This document shows positions 42,029-51,342 of a stretch of 64,000 bases of DNA, in pieces; the stretch's first letter is position 1, and every line of letters starts with the position of its first letter. The DNA lies in contig CAZVIQ010000001.1 in assembly GCA_964626795.1 (NCBI GenBank), forward strand, positions 3,713 through 67,712, read 5' to 3'. The position numbers and the translations under genes are program-made. Source of the DNA: RGIG1840 sp964626795 (GTDB lineage: Bacteria; Bacillota_I; Bacilli_A; RF39; UBA660). The notes under the pieces are model-generated. The model had not been told where the DNA came from. It worked only from the letters and a program-made list of their open reading frames with translations, and did not search any database.

Positions 42029-42781
42029 ATGAGATTAAGAGTATTGGGATGTGTAAGCCCTGTTTGTACAAAAGAAGATAACTTATCTGGATATTTAGTT
42101 ACTATAGATAAAGAAAAAATATTATTAGACGCAGGTTCAGGTATAGCGAGAGAACTGAATTTACCTGAAGATTTAATTAATTTAAAAATAATTATAACAC
42201 ATTTACATTGGGATCATTATCTTGAACTATACAATTTAATATATTTAATAAAAGAATATAAGAGAAGAGCAATTCCTCTTACGCCCATAACACTTTATAT
42301 ACCAAATAATCCATATAAAATATATAAAGACATTGTTAAAGCAGCAGAAGGTGTGATGATAGTTAAAAAATATAATGAGAAAACTAAAATAAAAGGTACC
42401 AATCATGTAGTTTCTTTCTGCGAAGTTAAACATAATGATATAAAAGCTTACGCCGTTAGAGTATTTAATGATTATAATAGTTTTGTTTATACTGGTGATG
42501 TATCAAACCTTGGAATAGATAAATTAACAGAATTTAGTAAAAAAGCAAATGTTATATTATGTGATTCTATGTTACTTAGAGTTGAAGGTAATACAAATAA
42601 TCCTTATCACATGACAGCTTTTGAAGCAAGCAATTATGCCAGACTTGCTGAAGCAGGCAAGTTAATTCTTACACACTTTAGTTCATTAGGCAGAGATGAT
42701 AATAAGATAATGCTAGAGGCTGCATCAAATTTTGAAAATACTATACTTGCTAAGACGGGTAATGAATATAACATTTGGTAA
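42029..42781 (+). CDS. Metallo-beta-lactamase-fold hydrolase (YhfI/RNase Z-like)
   Basis: A 250-residue MBL-fold enzyme. Metal-binding motifs are THLHWDH (about residues 52-58), a YTGDVS Asp, and a late LTHFSS. The start MRLRVLGCVSPVCTKEDNLSGYLV and ILLDAGSG resemble YhfI and RNase Z-type proteins, but the RNase Z exosite arm is not evident. Substrate is unknown; a phosphodiesterase or arylsulfatase-like role is possible. It follows ftsH after a terminator with an AGGTGA site. Confidence 0.82.
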   Translation: MRLRVLGCVSPVCTKEDNLSGYLVTIDKEKILLDAGSGIARELNLPEDLINLKIIITHLHWDHYLELYNLIYLIKEYKRRAIPLTPITLYIPNNPYKIYKDIVKAAEGVMIVKKYNEKTKIKGTNHVVSFCEVKHNDIKAYAVRVFNDYNSFVYTGDVSNLGIDKLTEFSKKANVILCDSMLLRVEGNTNNPYHMTAFEASNYARLAEAGKLILTHFSSLGRDDNKIMLEAASNFENTILAKTGNEYNIW

Positions 42782-42842
42782 AAAGTAATTATAATAAAGT
42801 ATATATATAATAAAATTTACCTAAACTAATAATTAGGAAGGT

Positions 42843-44493
42843 ATGATTTTTGTGAATGAAAAAAATAGATTATTAATGTTAGGCATAATAACGATAATAG
42901 TGGTATCAATAGTGCTGATAGGAATAACCTATGCTTTTTTTAGTGCTAATGTAAAAGGAAATGAAAAAGCTACTCAAACAGTAGTTGAAACTGCTAATTT
43001 AAAATTAGTATTTATTGATACCGAATTAATAGATATTGAAAATGCATTGCCAGGAATAAGTACAAGTAAAAATTTTAGTGTAGAAAACAAGGGAAATTCT
43101 GCTCTATATTATAATATAAATATAATTAATGTTTTAAATGAATTTATATCTGATGATTTAGTATATAAAATAACTAGTGATGATGGCGGTGGAGAAAAAG
43201 AAGGAACTTTACCTGATGATAATTCTACTTTGATAAATGAAATATTAATAAATCCTGGCGAAATTCATACATATACAATACAAATAATATTTAGAGAAAC
43301 AGGAGAAGATCAAAACCAAAATCAAGGTGCTAGATTTAAGGGAAAGCTGCAAATTTCAACACAATCAATGTACAGTGAAAGTGTTGTTTTTGGAATTTCA
43401 GAGCCAATGGGACAAGTAATTAAAGGTTTAAATAAAAAAATAAATATAGTAGGTGTAAATTATGGACAACTGAATTGTTTGTCTGAAAATGAAACAATCG
43501 CTACATGTTCTACAGAAGATGAAGAAATAAATATATTAGGAAAAGAAGTTGGGACAACAACTATTAAAATAGTAGAAGATATTGAAAATAAAGAAGTAGA
43601 ATATATTATGAATGTAATAACTGTCAAATCAGAGTTTTCGTATACTGGAAACTATCAGGAATTTACAGCAGCCTTATCAGGAAATTATATGATAGAATTA
43701 TGGGGTGCCAATAGTGGAACCTATAAAGGTTCGTATGTAAAGGGAACAGCATATATTGAAGAAGGAACAAAACTATATTTTTATGTCGGTGGAGCAAACA
43801 GTGATACAACTGGAGTAACTGGAGGCTATAATGGTGGAGGTACTGGTGGAAGTGTGATAAACACTTCTGGAGGAACAAATCACTGTGGTACAAATTATCG
43901 TAATGGCGGAGGCGGTGCCACTGATGTCAGAACTATCTCGGGTGTATGGAATGATACCTCTAGTTTAAATAGTAGAATAATAGTTGCTTCGGGTGCAGGC
44001 GCTACTGCAAATGGTGATACAGATGGAGCAAACAGTACTGCATCTATGAGTGGAGTTAGCATAACAAGACAGCCTGGTGGGGGAAAACATACTGGTGAAG
44101 CAGGTCTTGGTGGAACAGGGAGTTACCACCACAAGTTTTTACTCTTCATCAGTTAAAGGTTGCGTATATGGAATGGGCGGAGCAGGTGGCGGTTATATTG
44201 GAGGAGGAACGGGAGGACGTCAGTTTTTCATATATGATTATATAAAGTCAGGAACTGCTATCAGTTCTTCTGCAGGAAGTGCCGGAACTCTTGGAAAAGG
44301 TGCAAACGGTATAAACAGTACAGTAGGAAATACAAATAATCAGGGTGGTTCGATGGGGGGAAGTGCCGGAGGATTATCATATATTAATGAAAGTATGTTT
44401 ATTAACACAGAAATTATTGCAGGAGCAAGTGATAAAACTAAACCTTCAAATGCTGATAATAATGGTTATGCTATAATTGAGAGAATTGATTAA
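42843..44493 (+). pseudogene. SipW-type secreted glycine-rich protein, split by a one-base frameshift
   Basis: The first frame (42843-44156) encodes a signal peptide with the SipW-type end IGITYAFFSA and a TasA/camelysin-like beta domain (about 40-170). A bacterial Ig-like module (about 190-260) follows, and then a glycine-rich domain starting FSYTGNYQEFTAALSGNYMI, as in Gly_rich/ALK-type proteins. The frame then breaks. Removing one G from GGG at 44118-44120 restores it into the second frame, which continues VTTTSFYSSSVKG to GYAIIERID at 44493, completing the domain. The joined product would be about 550 residues. The true start may be GTG at 42852, better spaced from AGGAAGG. A sequencing error, recent decay or slippage switching are all possible. 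Confidence 0.8.
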
Positions 44494-44505
44494 AATAATT
44501 ATAAA

Positions 44506-44540
44506 AATATAGACTTCAGAAAAAAAGTTTATATTTTTTT
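44506..44540 (+). terminator. Terminator of the glycine-rich gene
   Basis: AAATATAGACTT pairs with AAGTTTATATTT across an A-rich loop and is followed by T residues. Confidence 0.75.
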
Positions 44541-44628
44541 GTGCATAAATAAAACTGTTTTTAGTCAATTATGCTTTTAAATAGCTATATATTATGTTAA
44601 AATATTCTTTGTAAGAGAGGTAGTAGTT

Positions 44629-45429
44629 ATGGGTAAAGTTATATCACTTGTTAATCAAAAAGGAGGCGTTGGTAAAACAACGACGAGCATCAATTTAGCT
44701 AGTTCTCTAGGGTTTTTAGATAAGAAAGTTCTTCTTATTGACTTAGATCCACAAAGTAATTCGAGTACAGGGCTTGGTGTAGTAAAATCTGAGATTAGGA
44801 AAAGTATTTATGATGTTATTGCGAATAATAGTGATATAAATGAAACTATAATTAAAACAAAATTTAAAAATTTAAGTATAATTCCATCACTTATAAATCT
44901 TGCGGGTGTAGATATTGAACTTGTTCAAAAAGGTGTATCTAATGAAGATTTTAAAATAGGAGATCAACTTAAAAATGGAATGAAAAATATAAAAGACAGA
45001 TATGATTATATCATAATAGATTGTCCTCCATCACTGGGGCTTTTAACAACTAATGCACTTGCAGCTTCTGATTCGGTTCTTATTCCAGTACAGTGTGAAT
45101 ATTTTGCTTTAGAAGGAGTCACACAATTATTAAATACAATAATACTTACTCAAAATAAAATAAATCCAAACTTGGATATAGAAGGAGTACTCTTGACAAT
45201 GCTTGATGGAAGAACTCTTTTAGGTCTTGAAGTAGTAGAGGATGTAAGAAAATTTTTTAAAGAAAAGGTTTTTAATACAATAATACCAAGATTAGTAAGA
45301 TTAGTTGAAGCTCCATCACACGGAAAACCTATTATTGAATATGATCCTGAAAGTAGAGGGGCAGAAGCTTATATAAACTTAGCTAAAGAAGTAATAGAAA
45401 GAGATGAAAGGAGGCATGAAAATGGATAA
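44629..45429 (+). CDS. soj: Chromosome-partitioning ATPase ParA/Soj
   Basis: This 266-residue Walker-type ATPase has the deviant P-loop KGGVGKTT from residue 11, DLDPQSNSSTGLG and IIDCPPSLGLLT. Soj works with Spo0J in origin segregation and regulates DnaA activity. AGAGAGGTAG precedes the ATG. It lies about 44 kb from dnaA rather than next to rpmH. spo0J begins before its stop codon. Confidence 0.96.
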   Translation: MGKVISLVNQKGGVGKTTTSINLASSLGFLDKKVLLIDLDPQSNSSTGLGVVKSEIRKSIYDVIANNSDINETIIKTKFKNLSIIPSLINLAGVDIELVQKGVSNEDFKIGDQLKNGMKNIKDRYDYIIIDCPPSLGLLTTNALAASDSVLIPVQCEYFALEGVTQLLNTIILTQNKINPNLDIEGVLLTMLDGRTLLGLEVVEDVRKFFKEKVFNTIIPRLVRLVEAPSHGKPIIEYDPESRGAEAYINLAKEVIERDERRHENG

Positions 45430-46306
45430 TAAGAGAAGAGCTCTTGGTAGAGGTCTGGAACAATTATTTAATAACGAAACTATAGATATAGATGCACTTG
45501 AAAGAAATATAATAGAAAGTGCTGAAGCAAAAGATATTTTTGAAGTAAATCTTAATGAACTTAGGAGTAATCCATATCAACCTCGCAAACATTTTGATGA
45601 AGAAAAGTTAAATGAACTTGCACTGTCAATAAAAGAATTTGGTGTAATAGAACCTATTATAATTAAGAAAAGTATAAAAGGATATGAGATAGTTGCAGGT
45701 GAAAGAAGAGTAAAAGCCAGTAAAATAGCTGGAAAAACTACAATTCCTGCAGTAATCAAAGATTTTAATGATGAAGAAATGATGCAAATCGCTCTTCTTG
45801 AAAATATTCAAAGAGAAGATCTAAGCCCTATAGAGGAAGCAGAAGCTTATAGAAAAATAATATCTTCATTAAATTTAACACAGGAAGAGTTTTCTAGAAA
45901 AGTTGGTAAAAGCAGAAGTTATGTAACTAATATGCTTGGTCTTTTAAGATTACCTAAAAATGTTCAGAGTTTAGTTTTAAACAAAGATTTATCTTTAGGA
46001 CATGCCAAAATTTTAAGTAAGTTAGAAAATACAGATAAAATAAATGAACTATCTGAAAAAATAATTAAAGAGAATATCAGTGTAAGAAAATTAGAAGAGA
46101 TTCTTAATAAAGAGGATTTTGTGAAAGCAATTCCTATAAAAAGAAAAGAATATAATCCTTATGTACATATTGAAAGTATAATGAGAGAAAAGATAGGAAC
46201 CTCTGTTAAGATAAATGCAAAAAAAATAACTATTCCTTTTGATAGTGAAAAAGACTTAGAAAGGATACTAGAGATACTAAAAATAGATGTAAATTCAGAA
46301 GAATAA
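45422..46306 (+). CDS. spo0J: ParB/Spo0J centromere-binding protein
   Basis: A 294-residue ParB. The start KRRALGRGLEQLF is typical. The CTPase motif is IVAGERRVKASKIAG. The helix-turn-helix LTQEEFSRKVGKSRSYVTNML and the following SLGHAK have the Arg and Gly that mark parS-binding ParB rather than Noc (Gln and Arg there). The C-terminal dimerisation helix is FDSEKDLERILEIL. The ATG at 45422 suits the AAAGGAGG site better than those at 45404 or 45416. Its likely targets are the parS sites at 9529 and 9585. Confidence 0.95.
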   Translation: MDNKRRALGRGLEQLFNNETIDIDALERNIIESAEAKDIFEVNLNELRSNPYQPRKHFDEEKLNELALSIKEFGVIEPIIIKKSIKGYEIVAGERRVKASKIAGKTTIPAVIKDFNDEEMMQIALLENIQREDLSPIEEAEAYRKIISSLNLTQEEFSRKVGKSRSYVTNMLGLLRLPKNVQSLVLNKDLSLGHAKILSKLENTDKINELSEKIIKENISVRKLEEILNKEDFVKAIPIKRKEYNPYVHIESIMREKIGTSVKINAKKITIPFDSEKDLERILEILKIDVNSEE

Positions 46307-46316
46307 GAGGTGACAT

Positions 46317-46511
46317 ATGAACAAATCATATAAACTGGGCGATAAAGTAATAATGAAGAAACCACATCCATGTAAAACAAATTTATGGAAAGTTATAAGA
46401 ACTGGAGTAGATGTTAAAATAGAATGCATAAACTGTGGTAGAAGCATAATGATGGATAGACTTATATTTGAGAAGAAACTAAAGAAAGTTGTTGAGGAAG
46501 AAAATGCTTAA
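46317..46511 (+). CDS. yyzM: DUF951 protein (YyzM-like)
   Basis: A 64-residue basic protein with YKLGDKVIMKKPHPCKTNLW and a C-x2-C pair (ECINCGRSIMMDR), matching DUF951. The fold is a small beta barrel suggestive of RNA binding, but the function is unknown. It is regularly linked to spo0J and ychF, as here. AGAGGTG precedes the ATG. Confidence 0.87.
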   Translation: MNKSYKLGDKVIMKKPHPCKTNLWKVIRTGVDVKIECINCGRSIMMDRLIFEKKLKKVVEEENA

Positions 46512-48036
46512 TAAAAATAATAAAAGTATAACTCCAATATTAACATTTATTGGGCTGACATTTATAGTAATAATAGTAAGTGGAATACTATCTTTTTTCA
46601 ATGTACAAGCAGAATATACTACCGTTAATACAGTTACTAATGAACTTGTAAATAATGTGGTTCAGATAGAGAATCTTTTCAGCGGAAGTGGTTTTAGATA
46701 TATACTCACCAATGCAGTAAGTGATTTTGTAAATTTTGCTCCATTATCCATGTTACTTATTACATTAATAGGAATTGGAGTTTTAGAAAGAACAGGTTTT
46801 TTAAAAACAGTATTTACTTTATTAACTAAAAATGCAAAAAAAAATACAATTACTTTTTGCTTAATATTTATTAGTTTAATGTTTTCGCTTGTTGGTGATC
46901 TGGGATTTGTAGTAATGCTTCCAATAAGTGCTTTATTGTTTAAATATGGAAGAAGAAATCCTTTAGGAGGAATAATATCTTCCTTTGCAGCTTCTTCATT
47001 CGGATATTCGGTTAATGTAATAATGAGTGCGTCTGACAGTAGTTTATTGACAACGACTTTAAATGCTGCTAATATACTTGATCCTAAATATAAGATCTCA
47101 ACATTATTCAGTTTATTTATAATGATTGCTGCACTAATTGTATTTTCTTTAGTATTTACATATATATCTGAAAAAATAGTTATACCTAAATTAAAAAGAT
47201 ATGAATTTGAAGAAGAAGAATTCAAAATTACAAATAAAGAACTAAGAGGATTAGTTGTTGGTTTAGCAGGAGGAATTGTATATTTATTAATAATTCTTTA
47301 TATGATAATTCCTGGTCTACCTTTATCAGGAGGACTGCTTGATAACACAGCGGCTTTATATATCGACAAAGTATTTGGTGTGAATTCATTATTTAATCAA
47401 GGATTTGTATTTATTATTGCGCTTTTCTTCTTTATAATGGGTGTGTTTTATGGTTTAATGACAAAGACAATAAAATCAAGTAAAGATATAAGTGAGTGTT
47501 TATCATATTCACTTGACGGTATAGGTAATATTATAGTACTTATCTTTTTTGCTTCACTTTTTATAAGTGCACTTAAAAAAACTAATATTGGATTAATACT
47601 TACTGGACTTTTATCAAATTTAATTGGTACGTTTAATTTAACTGGTTTTTCATTAATTTTTGTACTTTTAATCATAACACTTATAAGTAATTTGTTTTAT
47701 CCGGGAAGATTATTAAAATGGACTGTATTTTCTGGTGTGACTGTTCCGATGTTTATGAATGCGAGTCTTTCGCCAGAATTTGCACAGATAATATATGTTG
47801 CAGGAGATTCCATAACAAATGGACTTACACCTGTTTTAGCATATTTTGTTATATACTTGGCATTTATGGAAAAATATAAACAAAATGAAAATATTACCTT
47901 ATTTGGAAGCATAAAATATATGTTACCGTATAGTATAGGTGCATTTACAATTTGGGTAACAATAATAATAATATTTTATGTTACAGGATTGCCACTTGGA
48001 ATAAATTCATGGCCAGGAGTAAAATATGTCTCTTAA
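46504..48036 (+). CDS. AbgT-family transporter
   Basis: A 510-residue membrane protein with about a dozen hydrophobic helices. Segments such as NAVSDFVNFAPLSMLLITLIG, GDLGFVVMLPIS, and the re-entrant ASSFGYSVNVIMSASDS and late LSPEFAQIIYVAGDSITNGLTP match AbgT (p-aminobenzoyl-glutamate) transporters. Members import folate-breakdown products or export sulfonamides. The ATG at 46504 overlaps the DUF951 gene and follows GAGGAAG. It interrupts the DUF951-ychF pair seen in Bacillus, and its end overlaps ychF by eleven bases. Confidence 0.88.
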   Translation: MLNKNNKSITPILTFIGLTFIVIIVSGILSFFNVQAEYTTVNTVTNELVNNVVQIENLFSGSGFRYILTNAVSDFVNFAPLSMLLITLIGIGVLERTGFLKTVFTLLTKNAKKNTITFCLIFISLMFSLVGDLGFVVMLPISALLFKYGRRNPLGGIISSFAASSFGYSVNVIMSASDSSLLTTTLNAANILDPKYKISTLFSLFIMIAALIVFSLVFTYISEKIVIPKLKRYEFEEEEFKITNKELRGLVVGLAGGIVYLLIILYMIIPGLPLSGGLLDNTAALYIDKVFGVNSLFNQGFVFIIALFFFIMGVFYGLMTKTIKSSKDISECLSYSLDGIGNIIVLIFFASLFISALKKTNIGLILTGLLSNLIGTFNLTGFSLIFVLLIITLISNLFYPGRLLKWTVFSGVTVPMFMNASLSPEFAQIIYVAGDSITNGLTPVLAYFVIYLAFMEKYKQNENITLFGSIKYMLPYSIGAFTIWVTIIIIFYVTGLPLGINSWPGVKYVS

Positions 48037-49132
48037 AGCAGGAATAATTGGAATGCCTAATGTAGGCAAAAGTACTTTATTTAATGCAATTACAAAAAAG
48101 AATATTTTAGCTGCAAACTATCCTTTTGCGACTATAGATCCTAATCTGGGCACTGTTATAGTACCAGATGAAAGATTGGACACATTAGAAAAAATGTATA
48201 TCCCTGAAAAAATGATACCTACTCAATATGAATTTATAGATATAGCTGGACTTGTAAAAGGAGCCTCACTTGGAGAAGGTCTTGGAAATAAATTTTTATC
48301 GCATATCAGAGAAGTAGATGCAATAGTGCATGTAGTAAGATGTTTTGAAAACAAGGATATTATACATGTTGATGGAGAAATAAACCCAGTTAGAGATATT
48401 GAAACAATAAATCTAGAATTATCCCTGGCGGATTTAGAAATTATAGAGAATCGAATCTTAAAAATTGAAAAAAAAGCTGTTACGAGTAATGATAAAGCTA
48501 GTCTTCTTGAAGTAGAAATTCTAAAAAAAGCAAAAGAGCAATTAAGTAAAGGTATTTCACTTAGATTATCAAACTTAGATGAAGAAGAAATTAAATATCT
48601 TTCTTCTTTCAATCTAATTACTTTAAAACCTATGATATATCTAGCCAATGTTACTGAAGAAGAAGCAGTGGAAAGAAACAATAAGTATTTAAATGAAATA
48701 TATGAAATAGCAAAGAATGAAAAAACAGAAGTAATATTAATGTGTGCAAAAATCGAAAGTGAACTTGTTGAATTAAATGAAACTGAAAAAGCAGAATTTT
48801 TAAAAGAAATTGGAATTGATGAAAGCGGACTTGATAAACTTATTAGAGTTACTTATGAACTTTTGGGTTTAAAAACATTCTTTACAGTAGGAAGTGACGA
48901 AGTAAGAGCATGGACATTCAAAGATGGTATGAAGGCACCTGAATGTGCTGGAATAATACATACAGACTTTGAAAGAGGTTTTATAAGAGCTGAAGTAATG
49001 AGTTATAATGATTTAATTACTTGTGGTAATGAATTAAAAGTTAAAGAGGCTGGAAAAATGAGACTTGAAGGAAAAGAATATATTATGCAAGATGGTGATA
49101 TATGTCATTTCAGATTTAATGTAACAAAGTAA
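48026..49132 (+). CDS. ychF: Redox-regulated ATPase YchF
   Basis: A 368-residue Obg-family P-loop protein that prefers ATP: GMPNVGKSTLF (residues 9-19) and DIAGLVKGASLGEGLGNKFL, then a coiled-coil insertion and a C-terminal TGS-like domain with AWTFKDGMKAPECAGIIHTDFERGF. YchF binds ribosomes and affects stress responses. Its start overlaps the transporter gene by eleven bases, so translation is coupled. Confidence 0.96.
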   Translation: MSLKAGIIGMPNVGKSTLFNAITKKNILAANYPFATIDPNLGTVIVPDERLDTLEKMYIPEKMIPTQYEFIDIAGLVKGASLGEGLGNKFLSHIREVDAIVHVVRCFENKDIIHVDGEINPVRDIETINLELSLADLEIIENRILKIEKKAVTSNDKASLLEVEILKKAKEQLSKGISLRLSNLDEEEIKYLSSFNLITLKPMIYLANVTEEEAVERNNKYLNEIYEIAKNEKTEVILMCAKIESELVELNETEKAEFLKEIGIDESGLDKLIRVTYELLGLKTFFTVGSDEVRAWTFKDGMKAPECAGIIHTDFERGFIRAEVMSYNDLITCGNELKVKEAGKMRLEGKEYIMQDGDICHFRFNVTK

Positions 49133-49143
49133 AGGGGAAAGTT

Positions 49144-49746
49144 ATGAATAGAATTGAAATAAAAAAGAAAGCGAGAAAAATTATAAGTGGAAAACTATGG
49201 GATGTTTTCAAGCCTTTAGCGATATTATTTTTATTATCTTTTTTCATAGGTTTATTTACAACCGATACAGAAGAGTTTAATATAATTACTTTCTTTTTAG
49301 AATTGTTACTGTATCCTTTAATAATTGGAATAAATAGTTATATGTTAAATGTTGTAAGGAATAAAAGTTATAATATAAATGATATATGGCAGCATTATAA
49401 AAATATTTGGTCTATAATGGCAACAATAATACTTTCAACAATAATGATATTTTTAGGTTATGTTGCGCTTATAATACCTGGAATAATACTTTCATTTTGT
49501 TATTCTATGATAATATATATTATGGCAGATGGTGAAACAGACCCTATAGATACTTTAAGGAAAAGTAGAGAATTAATTAAAGGATACAAAATGGATTACT
49601 TTATATTTATTTTCAGTTTTATACCTTGGTTATTTCTGATAATATTAACATTTGGAATTGCATCAGTATATGTTATGCCATATATTTTCGTATCAAATTC
49701 AGTATATTATGATGAATTAAAGAAACTTAAAAAGAAAAAAGCATAA
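49144..49746 (+). CDS. DUF975 integral membrane protein
   Basis: A 200-residue protein with about five membrane segments and the DUF975 pattern: basic N-terminus NRIEIKKKARKIISGKLWDVF, LLYPLIIGINSYML, VALIIPGIILSFCYSM and DTLRKSRELIKGYK. Function is unknown. It lies eleven bases after ychF behind AAAGGGGA and ends at a terminator. Confidence 0.8.
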   Translation: MNRIEIKKKARKIISGKLWDVFKPLAILFLLSFFIGLFTTDTEEFNIITFFLELLLYPLIIGINSYMLNVVRNKSYNINDIWQHYKNIWSIMATIILSTIMIFLGYVALIIPGIILSFCYSMIIYIMADGETDPIDTLRKSRELIKGYKMDYFIFIFSFIPWLFLIILTFGIASVYVMPYIFVSNSVYYDELKKLKKKKA

Positions 49747-49762
49747 AATTAGTGTGCTTTTT
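49736..49762 (+). terminator. Terminator of the soj-to-DUF975 gene string
   Basis: AAAAAGCA (49736-49743) and TGCTTTTT (49755-49762) form the stem; the stop codon of the DUF975 gene lies within it. Confidence 0.75.
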
Positions 49763-49767
49763 ATTTC

Positions 49768-49796
49768 TTTACAAAAAAAATTATATTTGCTATAAT
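49768..49796 (+). promoter_or_regulatory. Promoter of rpsF-ssb-rpsR
   Basis: TTTACA (49768-49773), 17 bases, TATAAT (49791-49796); expected start near 49803. Confidence 0.82.
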
Positions 49797-49802
49797 ACTC
49801 GT

Positions 49803-49860
49803 GAGCGAAAAATTGCTCTCTGCTTCAATAGAAGCCAATAGACCATAGGGAGGTGAAATA
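49803..49860 (+). other. rpsF leader with two small hairpins
   Basis: The 58-base leader has hairpins GAGC/GCTC (49803-49818) and GCTTC-AATA-GAAGC (49822-49835) before the GGGAGGTG site. rpsF leaders often bind S6-S18 for autoregulation. The usual CCG-containing loop is not evident, so such a role is only possible. Confidence 0.4.
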
Positions 49861-50148
49861 ATGAATAAATATGAGATTATGTTCATTGTAAAAGCAAATT
49901 TAGAAGAAACTGCTATTAAAGAAGTTTCTAAATCATTTGAAAAATTACTTAAAGATTTTAAATCTGAAATTAAAAATTCTAAAGATTTAGGACAAAAAAA
50001 ACTAGCATATCCTATAAATAAGGAAGTGCGTGGATATTATTTCTTATTAAATGTTTTAGCTACTGCAGACGCTGTAAAAGAATTTGATAGAAAAGCTAGA
50101 TTAGATGAAAATATCTTAAGACATTTAATCATAAGAGAAGAGGAGTAA
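49861..50148 (+). CDS. rpsF: 30S ribosomal protein S6
   Basis: A 95-residue S6 protein: MNKYEIMFIVKANLEE, LGQKKLAYPINKEVRGYYFLLNV and a late RLDENILRHLIIR. S6 forms a heterodimer with S18 on the small subunit. GGGAGGTG precedes the ATG. It is first in the conserved rpsF-ssb-rpsR operon. Confidence 0.96.
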   Translation: MNKYEIMFIVKANLEETAIKEVSKSFEKLLKDFKSEIKNSKDLGQKKLAYPINKEVRGYYFLLNVLATADAVKEFDRKARLDENILRHLIIREEE

Positions 50149-50151
50149 TAA

Positions 50152-50628
50152 ATGAATAGAGTGGTTTTAGTAGGAAGACTAACTAAAGATCCAGAACTTA
50201 GAAGTACTGGACAAACTTCTGTAGCATCTTTTTCAGTTGCTGTAAACAGACCTTTTAAAAACAAAGAAGGTAATTATGATGCGGATTTTATAAATGTATC
50301 AATCTTCGGTATGCAGGCTGATAATGTAGCTAAATACTGTTCAAAAGGCAGTCAAGTAGGAGTAGAAGGTAGAATTCAAACTCGTACTTATGACGCTCAG
50401 GATGGTACAAAAAGATATGTAACAGAAGTTATAGCGGATAGAGTAGAATTTCTAGGAACTAAGAAAGAAGGATCATCAGGTAATAATTATTCTGGTGGAT
50501 TTATCGATGAAATGCCGGGGGCACCAATGGATATTAGTCCAAGAGAAGAAATAAATATTCCTGAAGAAGATCCATATAAAAATTTTGGTAATGAAGTAAC
50601 ACTTAGTGATGACGATTTACCATTTTAA
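50152..50628 (+). CDS. ssb: Single-stranded DNA-binding protein
   Basis: A 158-residue SSB with the OB fold (MNRVVLVGRLTKDPELRSTGQ..ASFSVAVNR, KGSQVGVEGRIQTRTYD) and the acidic protein-interaction tail ending DDDLPF. It binds single-stranded DNA at forks and recruits repair enzymes. GAGGAG precedes the ATG; it is flanked by rpsF and rpsR. Confidence 0.97.
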   Translation: MNRVVLVGRLTKDPELRSTGQTSVASFSVAVNRPFKNKEGNYDADFINVSIFGMQADNVAKYCSKGSQVGVEGRIQTRTYDAQDGTKRYVTEVIADRVEFLGTKKEGSSGNNYSGGFIDEMPGAPMDISPREEINIPEEDPYKNFGNEVTLSDDDLPF

Positions 50629-50640
50629 AGGAGGACAGTA

Positions 50641-50856
50641 ATGGGAGAATTTTATCCAAGAAAAAAGAAAATATGTCAAATGTGTGCTGGTAAAACAGTG
50701 GATTATAAAGATCCAATGATTTTATTAAAATATATAAATGAGAAAGGTAAAATATTACCTAGAAGAATGACAGGTGCATGTGCTTTACATCAAAGACATA
50801 TAGCTAATCAAATTAAAAGAGCAAGATTTATGTCATTAATACCATATGTAAAATAA
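50641..50856 (+). CDS. rpsR: 30S ribosomal protein S18
   Basis: A 71-residue S18: RRMTGACALHQRHIANQIKRARFMSLIPYV is the typical C-terminus (shown here only as its recognisable parts TGACALHQ and IKRARFMSL). The N-terminal CQMC pair with later Cys/His suggests the zinc-binding form. AGGAGG precedes the ATG and a terminator follows. Confidence 0.96.
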   Translation: MGEFYPRKKKICQMCAGKTVDYKDPMILLKYINEKGKILPRRMTGACALHQRHIANQIKRARFMSLIPYVK

Positions 50857-50859
50857 ATT

Positions 50860-50880
50860 AGGAACTTAGGTTCTTTTTTT
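50860..50880 (+). terminator. Terminator of rpsF-ssb-rpsR
   Basis: AGGAAC (50860-50865), a TTAG loop and GTTCTT (50870-50875) form a short stem followed by a long T run. Confidence 0.75.
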
Positions 50881-50959
50881 TCTACTTAAAATAAAAGACA
50901 AAAATATTGAAATATAATTAAATTTTTGTCCTTAAACAAACCACAAAAGGATGACAAAA

Positions 50960-51126
50960 TTACACTATGAATGTAGTGTGATTTTTTTGAAGAATTATAA
51001 TAACAAACTATTAGAGTTCATCAATAATAGGAATTATAAGTCTTTCATATGCATTCTTTACAGCTTTAGTAAGAATTAAATCAAACTGTCATAACACAGC
51101 AGAGCTAAGACTAGTATATAATTAAA
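50960..51126 (+). pseudogene. Second remnant of a SipW-type secreted protein gene
   Basis: A frame from 51024 reads IIGIISLSYAFFTALVRIKSNC, a decayed SipW-type signal, to a stop near 51126. Upstream, 50966-51000 shares a leader with the remnant at 38343: a TATGAATGTAG segment, an ACT/AGT dyad, a T run and GAAGAA, but the start ATG is lost. The following 51127-51342 has no recognisable gene and is probably further eroded sequence of the same origin. Confidence 0.6.
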
Positions 51127-51342
51127 AAGTATAAATAGTATCAAGAATAATGGGAGTGGTACTAGGAGTATAAGTATATGGAGATGATGATAATATACTT
51201 ACTGGTATTAAAGTAGAACTACATAGTGATCTGATAATAACGACTACAGATAAGTCTGCCAGATAAAATAAAGAAGTATGTAAATATAAAAGTAAAACTT
51301 TTGAGAGTCCGTATATTGTAGAGTAAAAAAATATAAATAAAA

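Noticed and set aside
45422..46306. Noc rather than ParB identity for the gene after soj
   Set aside because: The recognition residues (Arg in GKSRS, Gly in SLGHAK) and pairing with soj fit ParB/Spo0J.
46662..47225. A 187-residue minus-strand frame inside the AbgT transporter gene
   Set aside because: Shadow of a membrane-protein gene, no ribosome binding site, no recognisable motif.
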